Source: Luminiphilus sp.
GTDB lineage: Bacteria > Pseudomonadota > Gammaproteobacteria > Pseudomonadales > Halieaceae
Assembly (NCBI GenBank): GCA_029242325.1
Contig: JAQWUD010000028.1
Location: 1 to 64,000, forward strand
Length of the DNA: 64,000 nucleotides
Direction: 5' to 3'
Both the position numbers and the translations under genes were made by a program. The notes beneath the pieces are model-generated. The model made no database searches and had not been told where the DNA came from. It was given only the letters and a program-made list of their open reading frames with translations. Shown one piece after another: positions 1 to 9,555 of this stretch; position 1 is the stretch's first letter, and each line of letters starts with the position of its first letter.

Positions 1-506
1 CCCACCCCGGTGTAGTTAAAAGGCCGCGTGATCACGATACCGAGCTTTGCCATATAGGTTTTAGCGAGGTACTCCATCGCCAGTTTACTCACAGCGTAGT
101 CGTTTGCGGGGTGAGTCGGTGACGACTCATCCAAAACCTCGAGGTCAGAGTTGCCATAGACATTGGCAGAGCTTGCCAGAATCGTGCAGAGGGGCGGTGT
201 GGGGGCACTGCTTAGGGCTTCCAGCAAGTGCCGTGTGCCCAGCAAATTAACGCTGTAAAAAGAAGTTGGGTCAGCCTTCGCCACAAAGGCACTGGCTGCC
301 AGGTGCACGACGACATGGGGTTTGGCGCGCTCGTGAATGAGCGCAAGCGTCTCCGGGGTCAGTAAATTTATATTGAGATAACGTGTTTTGTCGGGCTTGG
401 GTTGAACCCCGGCGCCCCAAACTTCCCAACCCGCGCGCGTAAACTCCGCGACGACATACCGTCCCGTAAAGCCCTCGCTTCCTGTCACCAAGACGCGCTG
501 TGTCAT
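1..506 (-). CDS. rmd: NAD-dependent sugar-nucleotide reductase (GDP-6-deoxy-4-keto-mannose reductase-like), 3' part cut by window edge
   Basis: Short-chain dehydrogenase of the extended NDP-sugar type. The ATG is the reverse complement of 504-506 and 168 codons are inside the window, so the C-terminal half is missing. The N-terminus has the Rossmann glycine motif TGSEGFTGRYV. It is followed by an HLAAS segment, SSANVYG, the catalytic pair YAVSK, and TRPFNYTGVG at the edge. It starts 13 bases after the stop of the GDP-mannose 4,6-dehydratase gene. It probably reduces that enzyme's product, giving GDP-rhamnose or a related 6-deoxysugar for surface polysaccharide. A GDP-fucose-synthase-like or epimerase role cannot be excluded without the rest of the protein. 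The family assignment is clear; the exact product is inferred from the neighbour. Confidence 0.72.
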   Translation of the reverse strand, partial: MTQRVLVTGSEGFTGRYVVAEFTRAGWEVWGAGVQPKPDKTRYLNINLLTPETLALIHERAKPHVVVHLAASAFVAKADPTSFYSVNLLGTRHLLEALSSAPTPPLCTILASSANVYGNSDLEVLDESSPTHPANDYAVSKLAMEYLAKTYMAKLGIVITRPFNYTGV

Positions 507-519
507 CGTTCGCGGGGCC

Positions 520-1886
<1,367 letters not shown>

Positions 1887-3098
1887 TCAACTAACATCCT
1901 GCGGCAAGGTTTCGGATGTGGCGTCCAGCGCGTCGTAAACCGCGATCACGGATCGCGTCGAGGCCTCGATCGTGAGGTTCATTTCAAACCTTTGGCGGCC
2001 CCGCATACCCATCTCCGTCAATAAACGCCGGTTCTGGGTGAGCCGCCCAAATGCCGCGGCCAAGGCGCCGCTGTCTTCTGGGGGCACCACAAGCCCCGTA
2101 CTCTCTGCCTCCACCACGGATGTCATGCCAGACCCGGGTACCTTCGATATCACACACGGTTTGCCGGCACTCATGGCTTCCAATAAAACGATGCCAAAAG
2201 ATTCCGTTCGGTCCACAGAGGGCAAACACAGACAGTCACAGGCCTGAAGCAGCGAGTCGCGTTCGGTATCGCTCACCACGCCATGAAAACGGATGCGATC
2301 CTCTATGCCGAGAGACCGGGAAAGCGATTTCAGATGGTCAAACTGTTCCCCATGGCCCACCAGATCCAGCTCAGTATCTTGGGTGTGTGCGATTGCCCGC
2401 AGCAGAATATCGAATCCTTTGTAATGCGCGAGGCGCCCAATTCCCAATACCCGCAGCGGTGAATTAGCCCTTTTGTCCCATTCCTGGCCGTGGCTGGGAT
2501 CAAATCGGTCGCTGATACCCAGCGGGATCACGCAGCAGCGCTGTTTGTACCGCGCCAGTGTTTTACTGGAGTGCAGATACTGTGGCGATGTGGTGATGAT
2601 CTGGCTGGCGTGGCTCAGGAGGGCGGATTCAAGCGGCTGATAAAAGGGGTAACACAGCCGGAGCAGGCGAGAGCTTTTCGGGGTGAGCACATCGGATTGC
2701 CAATGAATCACCCACGGCAGGCGTCTTGCCGAGGGCAGTAGCAGCGCCCAAAAGGTGGAAGGGTTGGGGAGATGCAGGTGCAGTATGCTGGGCCGTTGCC
2801 GCTTGATCATGCGACTAAGTGCGAGTGGGAAAGTGGGGCTGATCGGCGTGAACAGCAGTCGAAACCACGAAGCGACGCGCGTGATCGCCACGCTAATCTC
2901 ATTACTCTGGTAGCGCTCCTCGATGGACTGAATGCTGGCACGTGAGCGATGCACCAGTGCCGCTGACCGGGTTCCCATGCTCACCGAGCTCATCATAAGA
3001 TCGCGCAGATACGTCTCCATACCGCCGGGATCGGGCGGGAAATATTTGCCGACGTGCAGCACCCTTACGCGGCTACTCTGCTCGTTATGGTCGGTCAC
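1887..3098 (-). CDS. Glycosyltransferase family 4 (GT-B fold)
   Basis: Retaining GT-B glycosyltransferase of 403 residues, probably transferring a sugar in exopolysaccharide, capsule or O-antigen assembly at the cytoplasmic face of the membrane. The acceptor-side glycine loop PPDPGGMETYL is at 21-31, the donor-binding GRLAHYKGFD at 221-230, and the EX7E pair at E299 and E307 inside ESFGIVLLEAMSAG. It starts with GTG, overlapping the stop of the upstream membrane-protein gene by 4 bases (GTGA), so translation is likely coupled. The nearby gmd-rmd pair suggests a 6-deoxyhexose or mannose donor, but specificity cannot be read from the sequence. Confidence 0.88.
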   Translation of the reverse strand: MTDHNEQSSRVRVLHVGKYFPPDPGGMETYLRDLMMSSVSMGTRSAALVHRSRASIQSIEERYQSNEISVAITRVASWFRLLFTPISPTFPLALSRMIKRQRPSILHLHLPNPSTFWALLLPSARRLPWVIHWQSDVLTPKSSRLLRLCYPFYQPLESALLSHASQIITTSPQYLHSSKTLARYKQRCCVIPLGISDRFDPSHGQEWDKRANSPLRVLGIGRLAHYKGFDILLRAIAHTQDTELDLVGHGEQFDHLKSLSRSLGIEDRIRFHGVVSDTERDSLLQACDCLCLPSVDRTESFGIVLLEAMSAGKPCVISKVPGSGMTSVVEAESTGLVVPPEDSGALAAAFGRLTQNRRLLTEMGMRGRQRFEMNLTIEASTRSVIAVYDALDATSETLPQDVS

Positions 3099-5632
3099 TT
3101 GCTACCCATTGACAGCATCACGTAACCCTCGCCTTGATGCAGTAGCGCTTGATTTTTAGTGCTGACGAGCCGAGTCGCAACGTTACCGAGATGATCCTTA
3201 TCTTCACCAAAAAGCACTAGCGTACCTTGCAGATTTGGATCGCTGTGAGCCAGTTGCGCCTCTGTGATTGATGCGGCCCTTAAAGGAAGAAGCATGAAGG
3301 GCAGGCGCTCTGCATCGAACCGACCGTTCTCATCTAGGCCGATGGTGAAAACAGCCTGTTCTGCGGTTGGGAGCGAATTCGCAATAAAAGTGGACAATTC
3401 CCGTAGATGCGATCCATCCGGGCTTTGCCTATCGGGGGGTCGACTCGATCCGCTGAGTAAAGGGGTTGTCAGTGTGAGTACCTGATTGAAATGAGCAGCG
3501 CTGCCAACGAGCCACAGTATGCCTGCCGCGACGATAATTACAGTGGTCGCTCGCGCCTGTTGGGTTCGAGAGCGAATTACCCATAAACCACCCAACAAAC
3601 AGACCAATAGAAATGCGACAGTGAGCCAGCTCTGCAGGGCAATGGGCGATTCGATGTGCCCCGCAGTCATATTAATTAGCCGCTGATTGATCGGCTCGGG
3701 CGTCATCCAATGATTGAGCACCGCGGGAGCAGCGTCGAGTAATGAGTTGCTGAACGATAAGGGCCCCAGCGCCGTTGTAGGAAACAAGCCGGGCTGCACC
3801 ATATAGCCCATTTCCTTAATGGGTTTTTGCCAAAAATCGGGGTAGTCAGCCATATCCATGAGGGAGTCTCCCGACGCCCTGACGGGTGTGGAGTGCACCC
3901 GCGGGGCATCGGTATTGATCCAGTAGAATGACACGGTCTCTGGTGCAGCCATCCAGCTATCTGTGATCAGGAATCGAGGCTGTAGGGTGCCGGATGAGGT
4001 CATGGGAGCGGCGGCCACCCCAATCGGCAATCCGTCGCCCACAAATTGATGACCTTTTGGTCCTTCGGCAAGGTCCCCAACAACAGGTCGCAGCTCAGAT
4101 GCGGGGTACGCCACAGGCGTCGCTTTACCAGCGTCGTTATGGCCGGTTGGCGAGAAGAGGAGCAGCACCAAGGGTAGGGACACCGCTGCGGTGCCGATCG
4201 CAGTGATCAGGCCTTCTCTCAGTTTTGCACTTGCGTTGCGCCCTACTACGGGGTTTCCGGCGCTACCTGTGGGGACTGTAATGTGGATCGCTGCGGTGAT
4301 GGTAACGATGAATACCGGAACCGTCTGAACGAGTAGCCGGTTAATCGCTGTGCCGATCTGCGCATACTCTGAGTGCGCAGATAGCCCAAAAATAAAGGCG
4401 TGACAGATCGCAATGCCAATACTCATGAACAGATAGCCGCTCAGTCGGGTACGCTCGCTGATCAAAATACATAGGATCGCGCCGAGGTATAACGGCACAA
4501 TCAGAAGGAAATTGCCCTGCAAAAGCGTCATCCGGAGGTAATCACCCAGCGGGTTATAGGGTCTGATGGCGACAGTGCCCAGCGCACCCAATTTGATCCC
4601 CTCCACATCAATTCCCCAGATACCGAGCGCGCCAAAATTGATGGGTTGCAAGAGCCAGCTAAGTGCCACCAGCAAAAATGTGATGAATAACAGACGCAGT
4701 CCAAACGCTTGCCACAGCATCTGAAATCCAATGACTAGTGCTCCTAACGTCAACCAGAGCCAACCCTCGGTCTTCCAGAAACACCCCAAGCCAAGGAGCA
4801 GCAAGCTTAGGAAGAGCACTGCGGCTGACCGTTGCCGCATCCAGATGCACAGGCCGGCTAGGCCCATACCGCTGGTGCCCATAACCCAGATATCGGCATA
4901 GCCCGCCAGCACCCCGTGGAGGTGAACCAGCGGTGCTGTTGCGAGTAGTGTACCTGCAGTAATCGGTATGAGCGCGTTATCAGGCTTCTGGAGCTTACAC
5001 AGGCCTATCATGAGCAGGGCGTTGGCAAGAGAAGCAAAAAACCAAGGCAGGCTTGCGGCTTGATCACTCCAGCCGCCGGCCATCGCGGCCGAAAAGGCCG
5101 CAATGGCAGACACCGCCGTGGGATACTGGGCCGCGGCTACCGCGTATCCCGCGGCGCCGGAATGTAGCCAATGATCCAGAGAAACAAATTCCAATGCACG
5201 GTTAGTCGTGACCCAGGCTTTCGCGCGATACATCCAGGTGGTGAAGGCATCCCACGGAAACACATCACGCGAAAGATTGTTTACCAAAATCAACAGCAAA
5301 TACGCAGCAATGGCCAGGATGAGCAGCGAGCCGACTCTAGAGGGTGTTGCGAGGCCTGTCATATACGACAGTGTTGAGCGATAGATTGCTCGTTGCCCCA
5401 GCAGGAGCACACCTGACGCCACCAGGCAAAGCGCGACAACAAGTTGGCTCGATTGCGTAACGGATAACACCCCAGACCCGAGTATCGAGCTTGCCATGAC
5501 CGCGCCAATAAAAACGCCTGCGCCCAGCTCTACGCAGGGAGGTAATTCCCAATTCATGCGGCGATTGAATTGGTGGTAGAGGCCTGATCCCGCAATCGCC
5601 AGAATGAGGAGGCCCAGAAAACTCATCGTCAT
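3095..5632 (-). CDS. Large multi-span membrane protein, GT-C glycosyltransferase-like
   Basis: 845 residues with about a dozen predicted membrane helices in the first half, a hydrophilic middle of roughly 200 residues, a further helix near 665-685, and a soluble C-terminal tail. The loop near 121-128 (SRDVFPWD) has the acidic pair expected in the first large loop of GT-C enzymes (PMT/ArnT/exosortase-associated type), which use lipid-linked sugars. That is suggestive only; I do not recognise the family. It is translationally coupled to the GT4 gene downstream, supporting a role in polysaccharide synthesis or glycan transfer. A perfect TATAAT hexamer lies just upstream on the minus strand. It could also be a polymerase-like or uncharacterised membrane protein. 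Confidence 0.6.
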   Translation of the reverse strand: MTMSFLGLLILAIAGSGLYHQFNRRMNWELPPCVELGAGVFIGAVMASSILGSGVLSVTQSSQLVVALCLVASGVLLLGQRAIYRSTLSYMTGLATPSRVGSLLILAIAAYLLLILVNNLSRDVFPWDAFTTWMYRAKAWVTTNRALEFVSLDHWLHSGAAGYAVAAAQYPTAVSAIAAFSAAMAGGWSDQAASLPWFFASLANALLMIGLCKLQKPDNALIPITAGTLLATAPLVHLHGVLAGYADIWVMGTSGMGLAGLCIWMRQRSAAVLFLSLLLLGLGCFWKTEGWLWLTLGALVIGFQMLWQAFGLRLLFITFLLVALSWLLQPINFGALGIWGIDVEGIKLGALGTVAIRPYNPLGDYLRMTLLQGNFLLIVPLYLGAILCILISERTRLSGYLFMSIGIAICHAFIFGLSAHSEYAQIGTAINRLLVQTVPVFIVTITAAIHITVPTGSAGNPVVGRNASAKLREGLITAIGTAAVSLPLVLLLFSPTGHNDAGKATPVAYPASELRPVVGDLAEGPKGHQFVGDGLPIGVAAAPMTSSGTLQPRFLITDSWMAAPETVSFYWINTDAPRVHSTPVRASGDSLMDMADYPDFWQKPIKEMGYMVQPGLFPTTALGPLSFSNSLLDAAPAVLNHWMTPEPINQRLINMTAGHIESPIALQSWLTVAFLLVCLLGGLWVIRSRTQQARATTVIIVAAGILWLVGSAAHFNQVLTLTTPLLSGSSRPPDRQSPDGSHLRELSTFIANSLPTAEQAVFTIGLDENGRFDAERLPFMLLPLRAASITEAQLAHSDPNLQGTLVLFGEDKDHLGNVATRLVSTKNQALLHQGEGYVMLSMGSK

Positions 5633-5661
5633 GAACCGCGCCGCGTCTGATGCTTTGCCTG

Positions 5662-5691
5662 ATTATATTTATATCTCACCGAAAGGGTGAA
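5662..5691 (-). promoter_or_regulatory. Putative sigma-70 promoter for the polysaccharide genes
   Basis: On the minus strand TATAAT (5667-5662) is preceded by TTCACC (5691-5686) with 18 bases between them. This would start transcription about 20 bases upstream of the 5632 ATG. The -10 is perfect; the -35 matches 4 of 6. Confidence 0.45.
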
Positions 5692-5870
5692 TCGATAAGC
5701 GTTGCTGGACTGCTCTGGCCGGCACAAGTGCACGCCAGCGGGACAGTCATCATGCGCCGCTCGCCTGCGAATAGGACAAAAACGCAGGTAGATCTCAGCT
5801 AGTGATTGAGTGCGCCGCTCAGAGCAAGGCGGCACGGGAGGGTGTTTTCGCGGGGATCAGCAGCCGGTGT

Positions 5871-6281
5871 CTATTTGATCAAGTACCGGTCGAGACTTCC
5901 GTTCTTTCCCAGCACTTCACGAAACACAACAGGCATACGGCCTCTGCCAGACCATTCCGTAACCACACCTTTCACAGTGATCCGATACTTTGCCGCTACT
6001 TTGCGTTTTGCGCTGGTTTTCTTGTTGGTTTTGGCCCCGCCTTTTTTTGCCCTGCTCAGGTCTTCAGGCTTTAGGCCCATCTGGTTGAGCATCGACATCG
6101 CCTTTTTAATCTGCTTGGTTTTTTGAGCACTGCTCTTTTTGGCGGATTGTTTCGCCAAAAATTGTTTGGCCGCTTGCAGGTTGTTAATAACCGCATTCAG
6201 TTCGCTAATAGAAACCTGGCTGGCGATTTTTCTTGCCTCTGTTCTCGACTTTCCTATTTTGATAAGCGTTGCTTTTGTCAT
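5871..6281 (-). CDS. H-NS-family nucleoid protein
   Basis: 136 residues. The N-terminal part (about 25-75) is predicted helical, as in H-NS-type oligomerisation domains. A Lys/Ala-rich linker (about 78-98) follows. The C-terminal domain contains YRITVKG and the DNA-binding core WSGRGRMP at 110-117, the diagnostic motif of H-NS/StpA/BpH3 proteins that bind the minor groove of AT-rich DNA. It probably silences AT-rich or foreign genes. Its own upstream region (6282-6440) is strikingly AT-rich, so autoregulation is likely. It sits beside a polysaccharide cluster and a patatin gene rather than in a conserved core operon. Confidence 0.85.
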   Translation of the reverse strand: MTKATLIKIGKSRTEARKIASQVSISELNAVINNLQAAKQFLAKQSAKKSSAQKTKQIKKAMSMLNQMGLKPEDLSRAKKGGAKTNKKTSAKRKVAAKYRITVKGVVTEWSGRGRMPVVFREVLGKNGSLDRYLIK

Positions 6282-6310
6282 ATACCGATGGCCTAAAGAT
6301 AACTTCTAGA

Positions 6311-6339
6311 ATTATGAGGGCATAATATTAATATTTCAA
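6311..6339 (-). promoter_or_regulatory. Sigma-70-like promoter of the H-NS-family gene
   Basis: Reading the minus strand, TTGAAA (6339-6334), a 17-base spacer and CATAAT (6316-6311), each matching the consensus in 5 of 6 positions. The start codon is 30 bases further on. The spacer is almost pure AT and includes the palindrome AATATTAATATT, a plausible nucleation site for the encoded protein. Confidence 0.65.
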
Positions 6340-6415
6340 TTCTGAAATTTTTAACCCAACTGCCGCTCGACTGATTAAAAGGAATTTATTGTAGTAAATA
6401 TACATGCATAAAGTC

Positions 6416-6429
6416 GCTTTATATAAAGC
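6416..6429. repeat. 14-bp perfect palindrome in AT-rich intergenic region
   Basis: GCTTTATATAAAGC is a perfect inverted repeat between the divergent H-NS-family and patatin genes. The symmetry and TATATA core suit a dimeric regulator or a bent-DNA site. No function can be assigned. Confidence 0.55.
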
Positions 6430-6550
6430 TTAATTGTGATGCGCTCCAAAATATTAGGTGCCAACCCGGCGGTGATTTACCAGCAGATTTGCTCCACAAT
6501 GCTCGTATGGGTCGTGCGTAATACATGCGATTGAAATACAAGGGGGCTGT

Positions 6551-7474
6551 GTGACAAAGCGCGTTCTGGCAATCGATGGTGGGGGGATCCGCGGCATTAT
6601 CCCGGCCTTAGTAGTGGCCCAGATCGAAAGAAAAATGAGGAAGCCCGCGAGTGAATTGTTTGATCTGATGGTGGGTACTTCTACCGGCGGCATCCTCGCT
6701 CTGGGCTTGTCTCGACCAGGCATCGGGCGGCCTGCGCAGTTCTCAGCACGACGAGTGGTTAAGTTATACGAAGATCATGGCGCAACGATTTTTGAGCACT
6801 CGCTGTGGCGAAAATTGCGCACGGCGGGAGGAATCTTAGAGGAGGCCTATTCCCATGAAAATTTGGAGGCGGTGCTGGCGCACTATTTCGCCGACGCCAC
6901 ACTGCAGGACTGCGAGCTTCCTATCATGGTCACCAGTTACGATATTCACAATCGTAAAACGGTTTTTTTGAAAAGCTGGCATAGCGAGCACATGAAAGTA
7001 TTCTGCCGCGATGCGGCGCGCGCGACGTCTGCTGCGCCCACTTATTTCGAACCCAAACCGCTTGATGCGGGCAGCACGCAGCACATCCTAATTGATGGTG
7101 GGATTTTTATGAATTCACCATCAGTTTCTGCCTATGCCGAGGCGCGAAAGCTTTTCCCTCAAGACGAGATTAAATTACTGTCGTTGGGCACGGGAGAGTT
7201 AACGCGCCCCATTCCTTACCACCAGGCAAAGACATGGGGCAGTGCGCTTTGGGTGATTTCACTCTTGGACTGTATTTTTGATGGGGCATCCAAAGCCGCG
7301 GATTATCAAATGCGACTTTTTCTGGGTGAAGATTATCAGCGGCTGCAGATCCCACTTCACTATGCCAGTGACGATATGGATGATGCGTCAAAAGGGAATA
7401 TTCGGAATTTAAAACAAACCGCAGGCGAGTTGCTTGCGAATCACCCGGATTTTATCGACCGCTTCTTTTCTTGA
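6551..7474 (+). CDS. Patatin-like phospholipase
   Basis: 307 residues, GTG start. It has the patatin oxyanion loop DGGGIRG at 9-15, the nucleophile elbow GTSTG with Ser44, ATSAAPTYF at about 159-167, and the catalytic aspartate in DGG at 183-185. The Ser-Asp dyad is therefore intact and the protein should hydrolyse phospholipids or other acyl esters. No signal peptide is seen, so it is probably cytoplasmic. The compact form resembles the CapV/patatin effectors of CBASS defence, but no nucleotide cyclase, Cap2/Cap3 or sensor gene is nearby, so defence is only a possibility. It lies in an AT-richer patch next to an H-NS-family gene and is convergent with the next gene, 10 bases apart. Confidence 0.88.
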   Translation: MTKRVLAIDGGGIRGIIPALVVAQIERKMRKPASELFDLMVGTSTGGILALGLSRPGIGRPAQFSARRVVKLYEDHGATIFEHSLWRKLRTAGGILEEAYSHENLEAVLAHYFADATLQDCELPIMVTSYDIHNRKTVFLKSWHSEHMKVFCRDAARATSAAPTYFEPKPLDAGSTQHILIDGGIFMNSPSVSAYAEARKLFPQDEIKLLSLGTGELTRPIPYHQAKTWGSALWVISLLDCIFDGASKAADYQMRLFLGEDYQRLQIPLHYASDDMDDASKGNIRNLKQTAGELLANHPDFIDRFFS

Positions 7475-7484
7475 ACAGGAATAT

Positions 7485-9317
7485 CTAATAATCGGTTTCA
7501 CCGGCTGCGCTGCACAAAGCGGGCCAGGCCTTCAGCGCATTAGCGAATTGGCGTCCATGATTTTCCAGTGCGTGAGAGTCAACAGGAAAGGATTCGTTGC
7601 CTTCACCGCCTTCGTTCATCAAAGAGGCCGTTTGAATACCTTGAAAAAGACGGTCTCGCGATTCGGTGAGAAAGTGTTTCCACGATGCGCTCCCCGGCTG
7701 CTCATCGAGTGTCTCGAGCGCTTCAATCTGAGTCACACATTGATTGAGCAAAGCGCAGCGGCGCCCCACCAATTGCCTTTTCACTAAGCCCAGTCTGGTG
7801 TCGTGGTCCATTTCAGAAAGGCGGGCGATTTCTTCACTTAAGCCCTGAAGGCGCCGTTCGGGGGTTAATCCCTGCTGATCTTTTGGTTCCCGGCCTAACC
7901 AGTCAGCAAGCAAGGTGATACCAGGCCATGCATTGGCAGGCTCAAAAGCAACGTCGCTACGGGGTGTAATGGGGGCGTGTCGGATCGCCCACTCATTGTT
8001 GAACACCGCGGCCTCGGGGTGTGTCCGCTGAAGCATAATGCCGAATAATAAATCTTCGTTGCGGCCGGCAGGCAGATAGGGGGGCAGTAGGGTCCTATGG
8101 TCGACACCTGTCCACTGAGACATCGCGCCAAACGAGGTGATGGCGGGCGCTGGGTGGCCCGCCCAGCAATGTTGTGGTGACAACGTTTCGTTGATCGAGT
8201 TGCCCGTTTCCACAAGGCTTCGGATGGATTGTAGTGGCAGCGACAGCAGCCAGTTGAGCCCTGAAGATCCCGTGTCCCCCCAGGAGCCGCATTGGCTCAA
8301 TAGCATTCTGGAATCAGGTCCGTATCGAGCAATCAGAGCGCCGTTCATGCCCTGCAAGTCTCTGTGGTCCATAAAGTGGTGCTGAAGCAGAGCGCCAAGT
8401 GGCGCACCCAAAGCGTTTTCCATGAGATCAACTGGCGACGCTTCAAGTACTAACGCATGGCGCGCAAGCTCCTCGGAAGAGGAGTGAAAAGTGGCTTCTC
8501 GATGATTCATCTCAGCGAATCGGAGAGTGCCTGGCGTCTTGGGAGGGGAGATGGCCTCTGGGAGCGTGTCGTCATCCAGCATCAACGCCCTTTTGCCAAC
8601 GCTCAACAGCAGGGCCAGGTTACGGGCTAATCCGTAGGTGGGAGTCTTCCCCCACGTGGTTCGATCCAACAACCAACCGATCGAATCTCTATGCTCTGGT
8701 GCAGCTTCAGAAAGTTGATTAATCAACGAGGTGCGCGCACGCTCTCCAAAGTAATGGATGGGTACTGCGCTACCTGGTTTCCCTGTTTCGACGATGGCCG
8801 CGTTTTCTTGTGCGTGTTGCTGTGACCGGGAGTCATCAATAACCCATAGGCCTTCTGTTGTTTCTGGCGACAATTGCGCCACGAGTGGAAGCAGTAATCT
8901 CTTGAGTGCTTCAGGCCTATCGCAGGTCATTATGAAAAGCCTGCAGGGTTGTTTTTCGGATCCTGGCGAGACGTGGGCAGTCAGTCGTTGCCAAGCGGCT
9001 TCGCTGGATTCCATCAAGCCTTGTTGGCCAACACTCCTCAACGTTTGGCGAGTGTGCTCACCATGATCCCTCAGCGCCGGTAGCAGCGACAGCACGTGCT
9101 GGGTATGCGCCTCTAGCGTGCGAAAGGTTGGGCACAGCTCCAGTGCGCGTGCCACATCCGGTTGAACAAGCATGCCCGCGCCAGTGTGTTGCGCGTGCAG
9201 GAATACGGTATTGCCAGGACCTGGCAATATATCCGTTTGATTAAAGCTCCAAAGAGCCTCGTTTTTGGGCGTTGGAGCGGATGTCGTCGCGGAGTAGGAA
9301 AAACTGTAATCGGTCAT
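7485..9317 (-). CDS. GT-A-like glycosyltransferase with unusual N-terminal domain
   Basis: 610 residues from the ATG at 9317; a TTG at 9341 would add eight. The central part looks like a GT-A nucleotide-sugar transferase. TCDRPE at about 131-136 opens the first strand, DDS is at about 161-163, ARN at 231-233, and LDDDT at 247-251 is a metal-binding DXD. A later GRNEDLLFG resembles the acceptor-side ED motif of GT2 enzymes. The first 80 residues contain a short strand-turn-helix segment that loosely recalls PqqD-type peptide-recognition domains; this is weak. The last 120 residues are helical with no recognised domain. It has no membrane helix or signal peptide. It lies 238 bases downstream of pdxA, so it may have its own promoter. 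The target (protein, peptide or glycan) is unknown. Confidence 0.55.
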   Translation of the reverse strand: MTDYSFSYSATTSAPTPKNEALWSFNQTDILPGPGNTVFLHAQHTGAGMLVQPDVARALELCPTFRTLEAHTQHVLSLLPALRDHGEHTRQTLRSVGQQGLMESSEAAWQRLTAHVSPGSEKQPCRLFIMTCDRPEALKRLLLPLVAQLSPETTEGLWVIDDSRSQQHAQENAAIVETGKPGSAVPIHYFGERARTSLINQLSEAAPEHRDSIGWLLDRTTWGKTPTYGLARNLALLLSVGKRALMLDDDTLPEAISPPKTPGTLRFAEMNHREATFHSSSEELARHALVLEASPVDLMENALGAPLGALLQHHFMDHRDLQGMNGALIARYGPDSRMLLSQCGSWGDTGSSGLNWLLSLPLQSIRSLVETGNSINETLSPQHCWAGHPAPAITSFGAMSQWTGVDHRTLLPPYLPAGRNEDLLFGIMLQRTHPEAAVFNNEWAIRHAPITPRSDVAFEPANAWPGITLLADWLGREPKDQQGLTPERRLQGLSEEIARLSEMDHDTRLGLVKRQLVGRRCALLNQCVTQIEALETLDEQPGSASWKHFLTESRDRLFQGIQTASLMNEGGEGNESFPVDSHALENHGRQFANALKAWPALCSAAGETDY

Positions 9318-9555
9318 TGCGTTGTTGACGTCCTGGAGCAAGCCTACATTGTATCGGCTCGCCGCCCTCAGTCACGCTCAATTCGCTAGGGGGAAGTTGT
9401 TTTGTCGGCCTTAGAGCATATGCATCGAGATCGGGGAGGAAATTGCCCCATTGGAGGCCCGCTATGCGCGCCGTCGCAGTCAAAGAACGAGTTATGAACC
9501 TGTGAAAATTGATTTGCTGCAGAGTGTATCTGAACTGTTCTGCACAGGGATTGGG

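Noticed and set aside
6551-7474. CBASS operon around the patatin gene
   Set aside because: No CD-NTase, Cap2/Cap3 or other defence gene lies beside it. The neighbours are an H-NS-family gene and a GT-A-like gene.
9318-9555. Small peptide gene upstream of the GT-A-like gene (frame from 9483 on the minus strand)
   Set aside because: A TTG-started frame runs into the GT-A-like gene out of phase. It has no ribosome site or leader/core pattern, so a modified-peptide precursor is not supported.
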